Of a DNA stretch of 64,000 nucleotides, positions 10,013-19,800 are shown piece after piece. This stretch comes from Flavobacterium sufflavum (GTDB lineage: Bacteria; Bacteroidota; Bacteroidia; Flavobacteriales; Flavobacteriaceae), in assembly GCF_004016525.1 (NCBI RefSeq), contig NZ_SACJ01000001.1, forward strand, positions 372,001-436,000. The letters are read 5' to 3'. A program made the translations under genes and the position numbers. How positions within the stretch are numbered: the stretch's first letter is position 1; every line of letters starts with the position of its first letter. Below the pieces are notes generated by a model. The model was given only the letters and a program-made list of their open reading frames with translations. It had not been told where the DNA came from and made no database searches.

Positions 10013-10942
10013 TTGAAGATTTTTCATTCTATAAAAGATTTCAGTTCTCCAAAAAAAACAATCCTTACTCTAGGTACTTTCGATGGGGTACATATTGGAC
10101 ATAAAAAAATACTGGAAAAAGTAATTCAAAACACTCTTGACGAAAAATACGAAAGCCTTGTTTTGACATTTTTTCCACATCCAAGAATGATTTTACAGGA
10201 ACGTTCCGAAATAAAGCTATTAAACACCATTGCCGAAAAAGTAAATCTGCTGGAAGAATTAGGAATACAAAACCTTGTTATCCATCCTTTTGACGAAAGT
10301 TTTTCAAGATTAACAGCCGAAGAATTCGTAAAAACAGTACTGGTTGAACAGTTTAAAATTCACAAAATAATCATTGGTTACGACCACCGTTTTGGCAGAA
10401 ACAGAACCGCCGATATCAACAACCTTATCGAATTTGGTAAAAAATACAACTTTGAAGTCGAACAAATATCCGCACAAGAAATCAACGATATTTCAGTAAG
10501 TTCGACTAAAATTAGAAATGCTATCCAAGAAGGAAACATGCTTTTAGCCAATAAATACTTAGGCTATAACTATATTTTAACCGGAACCGTAATCAAAGGA
10601 AAGCAACTGGGAAGAACCATCGGTTTTCCAACAGCCAATCTAAAAATAGAGGAAGATTACAAACTTATTCCGCTAAAAGGAGTCTATATTGTATCTAGCC
10701 AAATCAACGGACAAAAAATCTATGGTATGATGAATATTGGTCTCAACCCGACTGTTGGCGGCGAACAGCTGTCAGTAGAAGTTCATTATCTAGACTTTGA
10801 TGCCGATTTATACGATCAAAAAATTACTGTTTCAATCCTAAAACGCATTCGCGGAGAAGAAAAATTTGACTCTATAACTTTATTAAAAGAACAAATAGAG
10901 AAAGACAAAATCCAAACACTTTCTTACATCAAAGAACTTTAG
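10013..10942 (+). CDS. ribF: Bifunctional riboflavin kinase / FAD synthetase
   Basis: Phosphorylates riboflavin to FMN and adenylates FMN to FAD. At 309 residues it has the family length. The N-terminal nucleotidyltransferase domain has TLGTFDGVHIGHKKIL (HxGH) and the GYDHRFGRNR and SSTKIR segments. The C-terminal riboflavin kinase domain (about 185-305) has GRTIGFPTANL and the MNIGLNPTVGG loop. The start is a TTG: no ATG or GTG in this frame gives the conserved KIFHSI N-terminus, and the next in-frame ATG is far inside the first domain. Monocistronic, with its own promoter. Confidence 0.95.
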   Translation: MKIFHSIKDFSSPKKTILTLGTFDGVHIGHKKILEKVIQNTLDEKYESLVLTFFPHPRMILQERSEIKLLNTIAEKVNLLEELGIQNLVIHPFDESFSRLTAEEFVKTVLVEQFKIHKIIIGYDHRFGRNRTADINNLIEFGKKYNFEVEQISAQEINDISVSSTKIRNAIQEGNMLLANKYLGYNYILTGTVIKGKQLGRTIGFPTANLKIEEDYKLIPLKGVYIVSSQINGQKIYGMMNIGLNPTVGGEQLSVEVHYLDFDADLYDQKITVSILKRIRGEEKFDSITLLKEQIEKDKIQTLSYIKEL

Positions 10943-10992
10943 AATCTAATAAAAAAACGTCCATTTTATTAAATAAACTCCTGTTTTTTACG

Positions 10993-11000
10993 TAAATTTG
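10993..11000 (+). promoter_or_regulatory. -7 box for the tandem membrane genes
   Basis: TAAATTTG, matching TAnnTTTG, lies 60 bp before the first of the two paralogous membrane genes. Confidence 0.45.
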
Positions 11001-11059
11001 ATAGACAATACCCTGTTCATCAAAGAAGTATTTTTTATTAACCTTAAAAAATTAAGCGT

Positions 11060-11497
11060 ATGAAACTGCCAAAAGAATTATACAATGGAGTTATTATTTT
11101 TATAGGTATTGCTCTTTATTTTTTGCTAATGGAGGTTTTGCACCTTTCTAATTTATTTTTCTTAAGACTATTCAACATTGTATTTATCTATTATGGTGTT
11201 AATAGAACTTTAAAAACTAATTTTAACGAAGGCAAAACTGATTTTGCTGACAATGCCATTTCAGCATTACTAACTGCATTAGCCGGTGTGCTTTTTAGTA
11301 TTATGGGCTTGGTAGCCTATATCTATGCTAAAGGAGGAGACGAATACATTAAAACATTATCAGAATCATTATTGTTTGTAGGAAGCCCTTCTGTAATGAC
11401 TTATAACATTTCTTTACTTTTTGAAGGAATTGTTTCGGCGGTAATTGTAACTTTTTCTCTAATGTTATATTGGAAGAAAAAATATCCGTCAGACTAA
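11060..11497 (+). CDS. Uncharacterised integral membrane protein, tandem paralogue 1
   Basis: A 145-residue protein with about four hydrophobic helices (roughly 9-26, 32-47, 66-90, 117-137), the pair 9-26/32-47 forming a hairpin. It resembles DUF4199-type Bacteroidota membrane proteins in layout, but I cannot assign it firmly. It is 45 bp upstream of a paralogue of exactly the same length; an ungapped comparison by hand gives 81 of 145 identical residues. Conserved blocks are YFLLME, YGVNRT and the ISLLFEGI segment. Function unknown; the conserved Asn-Arg in YGVNRT between helices and the Glu in the last helix suggest more than a simple anchor. Confidence 0.8.
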   Translation: MKLPKELYNGVIIFIGIALYFLLMEVLHLSNLFFLRLFNIVFIYYGVNRTLKTNFNEGKTDFADNAISALLTALAGVLFSIMGLVAYIYAKGGDEYIKTLSESLLFVGSPSVMTYNISLLFEGIVSAVIVTFSLMLYWKKKYPSD

Positions 11498-11542
11498 AAC
11501 CTACCATCTTAAAAATCATCTTTTAATTTCAATTCAGCCAAA

Positions 11543-11980
11543 ATGAAACCACCTAAAGAAATTATAAACGGATTTATTATTTTCATAGCTATTAGTATTT
11601 ACTTTCTTTTGATGGAAACTTTAAATCTGGCTCATTTGTTTTATTTACGCTTTTTAAATGTACTTTTTGTTTTTTACGGAGTCAATAGAACCATTCAGAT
11701 GAATCTAAAAGAAAACCAAAAAAAGTTTGTCTCAAATGCAGTTTCTGCCATGTTAACCTCAATAATTGGTGTTATTTTAAGCATCATTGGACTTGTTATT
11801 TACAGTTATTTGCAAGGCGGGGATGCATTTGTAGCATCTTTATCAGAAACTTTCCTTTTTGGGGGCAATCCTACCATTGATGCCTATTCCATATCATTAT
11901 TGTTTGAAGGCATTGCTTCGTCTGTAATTGTCACTCTTTTATTAATGCTGTATTGGAATAATCAATTTTCATCTGATTAA
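11543..11980 (+). CDS. Uncharacterised integral membrane protein, tandem paralogue 2
   Basis: A 145-residue membrane protein, 56% identical to the preceding gene product over its full length without a gap, and with the same helix layout. The most divergent part is the short hydrophilic loop after YGVNRT (residues 51-64). Both copies remain intact, so each is probably still in use. The pair likely forms one transcript, ending before the bioB promoter at 12027. Function unknown. Confidence 0.8.
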   Translation: MKPPKEIINGFIIFIAISIYFLLMETLNLAHLFYLRFLNVLFVFYGVNRTIQMNLKENQKKFVSNAVSAMLTSIIGVILSIIGLVIYSYLQGGDAFVASLSETFLFGGNPTIDAYSISLLFEGIASSVIVTLLLMLYWNNQFSSD

Positions 11981-12026
11981 TAATTCAACTGTTCTTTTGT
12001 TACTATTCCTTTTTAAAGCTATTGCA

Positions 12027-12056
12027 TTGCCATTTTGAACATTTTGACTACTTTTG
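12027..12056 (+). promoter_or_regulatory. bioB promoter (full Bacteroidota consensus)
   Basis: TTG (12027-12029), a 19-base spacer, then TACTTTTG (12049-12056), matching both the -33 TTG and the -7 TAnnTTTG. The leader before the ATG at 12079 is only about 15-20 nt, too short for a structured riboswitch. No BirA-like dyad is visible. Confidence 0.75.
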
Positions 12057-12078
12057 AGCCATCAAAAAAGACAATACA

Positions 12079-13164
12079 ATGAGTATTACAAAACATAACT
12101 GGACAAAAGAAGAAATTATCGCCATATATAATAAACCTATGATGGATTTGCTTTTTGAAGCAGCCTCTATTCATAGAGAACACCACGACCCTAATGTGGT
12201 TCAGGTATCTACATTATTATCTATAAAAACAGGAGGTTGTCCGGAAGATTGTGGCTATTGTCCTCAAGCAGCACGTTATCACACAGGTGTTGAAGGAAAC
12301 GATTTAATGTCGGTTAATCAAGTAAAAGCACAGGCTTTACGCGCTAAAGAATCAGGCTCATCTCGTGTATGCATGGGAGCTGCCTGGAGAAACGTAAAAG
12401 ACGGACCTGAATTTGATCAGGTTTTAGAGATGGTTCGCACCATCAACAAATTAGACATGGAAGTATGTTGCACTCTGGGTATGATTACCGAAAACCAGGC
12501 ACAACGTCTGGCTGAAGCAGGACTTTATGCTTACAACCATAACCTTGATACTTCTGAAGAATATTACAAAGAAGTAATTTCGACAAGAGGATTTGAAGAT
12601 CGTTTAGAAACCATAGAAAACGTTCGTAAAACCAATGTTACTGTTTGTAGCGGAGGAATTATCGGAATGGGAGAAAGCATCGAAGACCGCGCAGGAATGC
12701 TGGTTGCACTTTCTACATTAAACCCACAACCGGAATCAGTGCCAATCAATGCTTTAGTTGCTGTTGAAGGAACTCCAATGGAAGAAGAAAAACCAGTTGA
12801 AATCTGGGAAATGATTCGTATGGTAGCAACCACCCGTATTGTTATGCCGGAAACTCAGGTGCGTTTATCAGCAGGAAGAACTAACATGAGTCGTGAAGGA
12901 CAAGCCATGTGCTTTTTTGCGGGTGCCAATTCTATTTTTGCTGGTGACAAACTGCTAACAACTCCAAACCCTGATGTTAACGAAGACATGAAAATGTTTG
13001 AAATGTTAGGTCTAAATCCACAAAAACCATTTACTAAAGTTTCGCAACCAAAAACTGTTGAAGCTGCTGATTCTCAATTTGCCCCTCTAGGTGAAAAGCC
13101 AAAATGGTCTCGCCCAGGACATACTATTGAGCGTAATGTAGAAGCATCAATCAAAGGAAAATAA
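12079..13164 (+). CDS. bioB: Biotin synthase (radical SAM)
   Basis: Inserts sulfur into dethiobiotin to give biotin. At 361 residues it has normal length. The 4Fe-4S/SAM motif is CPEDCGYC (C54, C58, C61). Further family segments are YNHNLDTS, CSGGIIGMGE and RLSAGRTNMS, the last holding the conserved Arg that ligates the 2Fe-2S cluster. It is separate from the bioF-bioD-bioA operon at 29-33 kb on the other strand but completes the same pathway. It has its own consensus promoter and terminator. Confidence 0.98.
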   Translation: MSITKHNWTKEEIIAIYNKPMMDLLFEAASIHREHHDPNVVQVSTLLSIKTGGCPEDCGYCPQAARYHTGVEGNDLMSVNQVKAQALRAKESGSSRVCMGAAWRNVKDGPEFDQVLEMVRTINKLDMEVCCTLGMITENQAQRLAEAGLYAYNHNLDTSEEYYKEVISTRGFEDRLETIENVRKTNVTVCSGGIIGMGESIEDRAGMLVALSTLNPQPESVPINALVAVEGTPMEEEKPVEIWEMIRMVATTRIVMPETQVRLSAGRTNMSREGQAMCFFAGANSIFAGDKLLTTPNPDVNEDMKMFEMLGLNPQKPFTKVSQPKTVEAADSQFAPLGEKPKWSRPGHTIERNVEASIKGK

Positions 13165-13184
13165 ATATATCTTTTTAAAACATT

Positions 13185-13221
13185 AAAAATCCATTAGACT
13201 TAAAAAATCTAATGGATTTTT
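13185..13221. terminator. Bidirectional terminator between bioB and the glycine-rich secreted protein gene
   Basis: Arms AAAAATCCATTAGA (13185-13198) and TCTAATGGATTTTT (13208-13221) are perfectly complementary, with T-runs on both strands. Confidence 0.9.
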
Positions 13222-13238
13222 TAATTTATATCGAAATC

Positions 13239-16200
13239 TTAATAGATTATTTTCTTAGAGGCTTTTTTACCATTTTTCAGTACTACCTGAACAATTAAAA
13301 CCGGATGACCAACCGATAAATCACCAATTATAGCTCCCGTTGCATTAACTGCTGTATCCGAATAAACTATTTCTCCCGAAAGATCATAAACATAAACAGC
13401 ACTAATTACATCATCGGCAATATTAATCGTTATTATCTTATCATTGGTCGAAATCAACACTCCTTCAACCGAAACATCAACATCTGGAACATCAGTATCA
13501 TCCTCAATCACTGCTGTTTTATCCTGATAGCGCAACACAAAACGATCATTAAAAATTCCTTTTTCGGTAGTAAAAAAATAAGGTTCTTTTAAATCATATA
13601 GCACACCTAACAATTTATCTTCTAAAAATACTTTTTGCGAAGCTAAAACACCATCGGCATGATCAATACTAATTTTAAATTCTCCTACAATTGCCGATTT
13701 GTAACCCAATGCAATACTGTCCTTTTTTTGAAATGGTAAAGCACGACCTTGAATAGATAAATTCAATTCCTGATTTACACTATAAAAATCCACATATTGA
13801 TTTCCATCATAGCTTACACCGTCAAAACTTCCTTCGTACTCGTTTGTTGCTCCAGTTATATACCCAATCAATGTTTGCTTAAAAGCTCCTTGCGCATTAG
13901 TTAAATTCAACCATAAACGATTTTTTTCTACTTCATTAGCGGATTTTGAAACTGCGCCCGATTTAAAAAACTGTGAATTATCCATTACAACTCCGCTCAA
14001 AAGACGCATTTCATTTTTAAAAACTATTTCCCCGCCTGTTACACTTGCCGGCGCAAAAAAGCCTTGGGCTGCAGCAATCTTTCCATTTGGAACACTTAAA
14101 TTGTTATTATCATTTGTATCCGAATCAGTAACAGCAGCAGTACCTACTCCTCCTGTACGATTATAAGTCGCATAATCATTGGTAGTATAATTATACTTAG
14201 TATTTGCATCCCCATAAGGATCCACATTCTCACTAGGCGGTGAATTATGTGTCCAAAAATAAAGTGTCCCTTCTAATTTACTTGCATTTTCAGATAAAAA
14301 AGCATCGGCACTCATAGCCGATGGATAAGGATTCCCCAAAAGATGCACCAAATTTCCAGTTAAATTCTTTTTAATTTCTCCATTATTAGGCTTTCCTTCA
14401 AACTTAGGATTATAATCGATTGTTGCCGAGGTAATACTAAAAGTTTGTGGTGCCCTGATAATATAACCTTCTCCCGGCAGCATTATCTTATTACCGCTAT
14501 AATGAATTTGCCAACCTAAACTGGGATCATAACTATAATATTTATCTCCTAAAGTAAAAGGCGATACATCATACAAAGACTCCCCTATTACTGGCGAAGA
14601 CCAATAGGTAAAATCATATCTTTTTACAGGCTTTGTGTACCGCTTATAGATAATTTCTCCTGAATTCACACTTTCATTATTCATTTGAACCAAACTGGCA
14701 TTGTTCTCAAAAGTAAGTGAACCATTCGCATCAACTACTAATTCATTTCTTAATTTTAAATAGCGTCCCGATTTTATAGTAACATAAGCTCCTGAATTAA
14801 CCTGACAGGAACAAGCTTCTATATCAGCATCCACATTATTATAATTCGCTGCAAAAACTACTTTATTTTCTATGGTAGGAACAGTATCCCATGAGCCATT
14901 CCAAGTCCTGGTAATAACTGAGGATTGCATCGATACTACGGCCACATTAGAAACACAACCCGAAGGATACTTAGCCGTCACATTATAACTCCCAATAGGA
15001 ACCAAAGTAAAAACTCCCGTAGTATTAGAATAGTCAACTCCATTAATACTATAACTCATTCCTACACCCGTAGCAGGAGCAGTAAAGGTTATAGTTCCTG
15101 TATTTACTGCACATGTAGGTTGTAAAGTAACTGACGCTGTTGGAGCTGGCAAATTTAGGCTAACTGCCAAAGTACTGGCTGTAGAATTTCCACAACTATT
15201 TACAGCCACCACGCTTACATTAGCTGCAGCGTTACCAACTGTAACTGTAATTGAATTCGAATTTTGTCCGGTAGTAATTGCCCAGCCTGAAGCAGAATCC
15301 ACTGTCCAGATATATGATGTAGCATTAGCTACTGAAGCTATGCTATAAGTTTGAGAAGTGTTTCCGGCACATTGATTTGTATATCCGCTAATTACTCCAG
15401 GTTGCACAGGAACAGTTCCTACGGTTAAATCAGCATACTGATTACTAATACTAGTAGAACAATCTACCGATGTTAAGCTTTTTATTGTTATTCTACTTGT
15501 TCCTACTGTTGTTAATCCGGCAGCTGTAAAACTACCCGTTCCTGCCGTTTCTACTACCATAGTAGCCATAAGTCCTGATGCTGAGGGCACTGTTCTATCA
15601 TAAGTTACGGTATAAGTACCTATTGGCAATCCAGCAGCACTGGAAGTCAACGTAACAGTAGCCGTTCCAAAAGTATTGCAAGCAGTTGTAGAAGAAACAT
15701 TCGAAACACTGTAAGTAGGACAGGTATAAGTCGCTTTTATCTGACCGTTCCCTCCATTTCCTCCATTACTTGCTGCTACGTTACCATTTATAAGTCCACC
15801 AACAACACCATTAACTACTCCAACCCCAACTCCACCACCGCCTCCGCCTCCAGGCGAACTACCTGGTGAACCTGGATTATCCGGTGAAAGCAGTATATCT
15901 ATCACATTATGTGAATTTCCTGCACCTCCTGCACCTCCATTAGTTACAGCTACACCTCCATTCTTTCCCGAAGCATTATTTCCGTTTGAAGCTGTTCCGG
16001 CACTACTCCCTCCTCCTCCTCCATTATTTGCTTCTAAAACCAAAGGAATAACGGAACCTGCTAAAAGATAGGCATTAGCCCCATTTCCTCCCTTATAATC
16101 ACCTGCTGCGCCTCCGGTTCCTCCTGTACCGTATTGAATTAACGAAGTACCCCCTTGTCCACCAGCTCCTCCATTAGCCGAAACAGTAGAAAAAACACTA

Positions 16201-16568
16201 ACACCTCCGGCAGAACCATTAATATTAGTTGTAGATCCTCCTGCACCTCCTGCACCAACAATATAAGCAACTTTCACATTATCCTTATCGACACCTACCG
16301 TCACAGTTCCTTGTTTAAATGCACCACCACCACCACCACCCGCAGCTGACAATGTATTATTAGATCCACCACCACCAGCACCGGCTCCCCAACATTGAAC
16401 GGATAAACTAGTAACACCGGCAGGCAATTCAAGAGTTCCCGAAGAACTAAATGTTTTAGTAGTCTGACTATAGGAAAAGATAGAAATCAAAAAAAACATT
16501 AACAATGAGAAATGAGTAGCCTCAAGCATTCTCATTGGCACAAAAAAAAGAAAGTAAATCTTATTCAT
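13239..16568 (-). CDS. Large secreted protein with glycine-rich domain and T9SS type C-like C-terminus (paralogue 1)
   Basis: 1109 residues, likely exported by the type IX system and held on or released from the cell surface. A hydrophobic signal region (up to about residue 35, ending FSYSQ) is followed by a glycine-rich domain (about 38-285, many GGAGG runs) and Ig/SprB-like segments (about 290-550). The C-terminal region of about 550 residues is shared with the next two genes: YDFTYWSSPV, GYIIRAPQTFSI, HLLGNPYPSAMSADAF, GTLYFWTHNSPPS, RLWLNLTNAQGAFKQTL, DRFVLRYQDK, and a final YDLSGEIVY...KKIIY block. The final block fits the T9SS sorting signal I know as type C. An internal Met (residues 12 or 14) is an alternative start that would give a more typical signal peptide. 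No enzymatic domain is visible; adhesin or surface-layer role is a guess. Confidence 0.85.
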   Translation of the reverse strand: MNKIYFLFFVPMRMLEATHFSLLMFFLISIFSYSQTTKTFSSSGTLELPAGVTSLSVQCWGAGAGGGGSNNTLSAAGGGGGGAFKQGTVTVGVDKDNVKVAYIVGAGGAGGSTTNINGSAGGVSVFSTVSANGGAGGQGGTSLIQYGTGGTGGAAGDYKGGNGANAYLLAGSVIPLVLEANNGGGGGSSAGTASNGNNASGKNGGVAVTNGGAGGAGNSHNVIDILLSPDNPGSPGSSPGGGGGGGVGVGVVNGVVGGLINGNVAASNGGNGGNGQIKATYTCPTYSVSNVSSTTACNTFGTATVTLTSSAAGLPIGTYTVTYDRTVPSASGLMATMVVETAGTGSFTAAGLTTVGTSRITIKSLTSVDCSTSISNQYADLTVGTVPVQPGVISGYTNQCAGNTSQTYSIASVANATSYIWTVDSASGWAITTGQNSNSITVTVGNAAANVSVVAVNSCGNSTASTLAVSLNLPAPTASVTLQPTCAVNTGTITFTAPATGVGMSYSINGVDYSNTTGVFTLVPIGSYNVTAKYPSGCVSNVAVVSMQSSVITRTWNGSWDTVPTIENKVVFAANYNNVDADIEACSCQVNSGAYVTIKSGRYLKLRNELVVDANGSLTFENNASLVQMNNESVNSGEIIYKRYTKPVKRYDFTYWSSPVIGESLYDVSPFTLGDKYYSYDPSLGWQIHYSGNKIMLPGEGYIIRAPQTFSITSATIDYNPKFEGKPNNGEIKKNLTGNLVHLLGNPYPSAMSADAFLSENASKLEGTLYFWTHNSPPSENVDPYGDANTKYNYTTNDYATYNRTGGVGTAAVTDSDTNDNNNLSVPNGKIAAAQGFFAPASVTGGEIVFKNEMRLLSGVVMDNSQFFKSGAVSKSANEVEKNRLWLNLTNAQGAFKQTLIGYITGATNEYEGSFDGVSYDGNQYVDFYSVNQELNLSIQGRALPFQKKDSIALGYKSAIVGEFKISIDHADGVLASQKVFLEDKLLGVLYDLKEPYFFTTEKGIFNDRFVLRYQDKTAVIEDDTDVPDVDVSVEGVLISTNDKIITINIADDVISAVYVYDLSGEIVYSDTAVNATGAIIGDLSVGHPVLIVQVVLKNGKKASKKIIY

Positions 16569-16827
16569 AACCCTTTATTAAAAAAATTAAATAGCCAGCC
16601 CGATATGATAATATCAGGTAAACACAATTTTTTAGGGGGTTAAAAAATCTAGAATAAAATTATAAAAAAAATCGACCAAAAGAAGTAATTTACTGTTAAA
16701 ATACGTTTTTTAACAAAATAATAAAGTTTAAAACTACAATTATTCAGCCCAAATAAAGTTAACAATAAGATTTTCAATTAAATAAATCTAAAAAAATTAA
16801 AATTCAGCAACCAACTCCAGATTAAGA

Positions 16828-16860
16828 CAAAAAAATCCCGATTACTTTTGCAATCGGGAT
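16828..16860 (-). terminator. Terminator of secreted paralogue 2
   Basis: On the minus strand a perfect nine-base stem ATCCCGATT/AATCGGGAT with an 8-nt loop is followed by seven T. Nearly the same hairpin ends paralogue 3 at 21375. The rest of the 16569-16893 gap is A/T-rich leader of paralogue 1 with no recognisable gene. Confidence 0.85.
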
Positions 16861-16893
16861 AATTATAAATTTAATTTAGTTAGTAACTCTTCA

Positions 16894-19800
16894 TTAATAA
16901 ATTATTTTTGTTGAAGTTGTTTTTCCATTCGCCAAAACTACATTTATAAAAAGCACTTGTTGGCTAGATATTAAATTTTGCACCACAAAATTATTAGCTG
17001 CTACGTCCTCTTTTTCATAGAGAATTTTCCCTGAAATATCATAAATAATAATCTTTGAAATTAAATCTTCTGTAGAACCTACAGCAATTTCACTGTTACT
17101 TACAGAAACCAATACCGTTTCGTCAACTTGTGGCGTATCAACCACTGGCTCGACAGCGTTTTTATCTACATAACGCAATATAAAACGAGTATTGAAAACA
17201 CCTTTCTCTGTACTAAAAGTATAAGCCTCTTTTTTAAGATCATGAAGCACTTTCAAATCTGTGTCCTCTAAGAAAATATTTTGTGTCGCCAAAGTGCCAT
17301 CAGTATGGTCGATACTAATTTGGAATTCACCCTTTATAGTCGATTTATATCCTAAAGCCACACTATCTTTTTTCACAAAAGGAAGTGCGCGTCCTTGAAT
17401 AGATAAATTCACTCCTTGATTCACACTATAAAAATCAACAAATTGATTTCCGTCATAAGTAACTCCATCAAAACCACCATCATAATCGTTAGTAGCCCCT
17501 GTTAAATAACCTACTAAAGTCTGTTTGAATGCCCCCTCTTTGTTAGTTAAATTCAACCAGATACGGTTTTTCTCAGCTTCGGTATTAGTTGTCATTTTAG
17601 ATGTTCCACTCAATTTAAAAAATTGTGAATTATTTAATAATGTCCCAGTCGAACTCAATCGCATACTATTCTTAAACACTACTGTTCCTCCCGCAGTACT
17701 GGCTGGCGCAAAAAAACCTTGACCCGCTGCAATTTTCCCATTTGGTAAAGTTCCGCCTGGAGCAGCTGCAAGAGCTGTACTTACTCCCCCAGTACGATTA
17801 TAGGTTGCGTAATCACTGGTAGTATAATTATAAGTAGCATCGCCTGCAACAGCATTACTTGGTGCCGAATTATGTGTCCAAAAATAAAGTGTACCTTCTA
17901 ACTTACTTGCATTTTCAGTTAAAAATGCATCGGCATCAATTGCTGATGGATAAGGATTACCTAAAAGATGCACTTGATCCCCTGCAATTGAAAAAGACAC
18001 AACTCCATTATTAGGTTTCCCTATAAATACTGGATTAGTATCAATTGCAGCAACAGTAATACTAAATGTTTGCGGAGCCCTAATAAGATAACCTTTACCT
18101 GCTTCCATAGTAGCTACTCCATTATATGAAATCATCCAGCCTGTAGATGGATTATAACCATAATACTTATCATAAAGCGTATTAGGTGATAAATTTTTCA
18201 AAGTTTGTCCCGCAACCGGAGAAGACCAATAAGTAAAATCATAACGTTTTACAGCTGCAGTATAACGTTTATAATTGACATTCCCAGAGTTTATTGTAGG
18301 ATTATCATTTATTTGAACCAAACTCGCATTATTTTCAAAAGTAAGCGAACCTGTACTAGCTATATCAACACCATTTTCAATTTTTAAAGTACGTCCCGAT
18401 TTTATGGTAACAGCTGCCGAACCTGTAACCTGACAAGAACAACCTTCAATATCAACATCATTTACATTTGTATAGTCCGAAGCAAAAACCAATCTTTGGT
18501 TAATTGTAGGCGTTCCATTACTCCAAGAACCAGATGACCAAGTATTTGTAACGGGACTAGCAATAGTAACATTTACCGTGGCAGAAGTACAACCTCCATT
18601 AGAAACGGCAAAATTATAATTTCCAGGAAGAAGCCCTGTTATTGTTTGTGTTCCCCCTCCAGTAATAATATAAGTATCATCATGACTTCCTGTTTGAACA
18701 ATAGTTCCTGAAGTTGGCAAACCACTCAAAGGCACACTCCCTGTTGGCACTGCACAGTTTGGATTAGTTGGTGTTCCTGCTGTTGGAGCTGACACCGTGA
18801 CTGCAGTGATATTTCCTGTTGTAGAAGCAGAACTTGTCCCACAAGCATTAGTAGCAGTAACTGAAACTGTACCAACTCCTGAACCTATCGTAATAGTAGC
18901 AGAAGTTGTTGATCCCCCTGAAGTAACTGACCAACCAGTACCGGTAACTGACCAAGTATAGGATGTTGCACCACTAACAGCTGCTATACTAAATGTATTT
19001 CCTGAAGTACTAGCACATGTATTTGTTGGCTGAGTTATCGTTCCCGGAGTAACAGGGGCAGATGTTGGAGTAATATTTCCTGTTGTAGATGTTAAACTTG
19101 TTCCGCAAGCATTGGTAGCACTAACCGAAACTGTACCAACTCCTGAACCTATCGTAATAGTAGCAGAAGTTGTTGTTCCCCCTGAAGTAACTGACCAACC
19201 ACTACCGGTAACTGACCAAGTATAGGATGTTGCACCACTAACAGCTGCTATACTAAATGTATTTCCTGAAGTACTAGCACATGTATTTGTTGGCTGAGTA
19301 ATTGTTCCCGGAATAGCTGGAGCATTTGTTGGAGTGATATTTCCTGTTGTAGATGTTAAACTTGTTCCGCAAGCATTGGTAGCACTAACCGAAACTGTAC
19401 CAACTCCTGAACCTATCATAATAGTAGCAGAAGTTGTTGTTCCCCCTGAAGTAACTGACCAACCAGTACCGGTAACTGACCAAGTATAGGATGTTGCACC
19501 ACTAACAGCTGCTATACTAAATGTATTTCCTGAAGCACTAGCACATGTATTTGTTGGCTGAGTTATCGTTCCCGGAGTAACAGGGACAGATGTTGGAGTG
19601 ATATTTCCTGTTGTAGATGTTAAACTTGTTCCGCAAGCATTGGTAGCACTAACCGAAACTGTACCAACTCCTGAACCTATCGTAATAGTAGCAGAAGTTG
19701 TTGTTCCCCCTGAAGTAACTGACCAACCAGTACCGGTAACTGACCAAGTATAGGATGTTGCACCACTAACAGCTGCTATACTAAATGTATTTCCTGAAGT

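Noticed and set aside
12027..12078. BirA operator at bioB
   Set aside because: No TTGTAAACC-like dyad is visible; the sequence is fully explained by the promoter.
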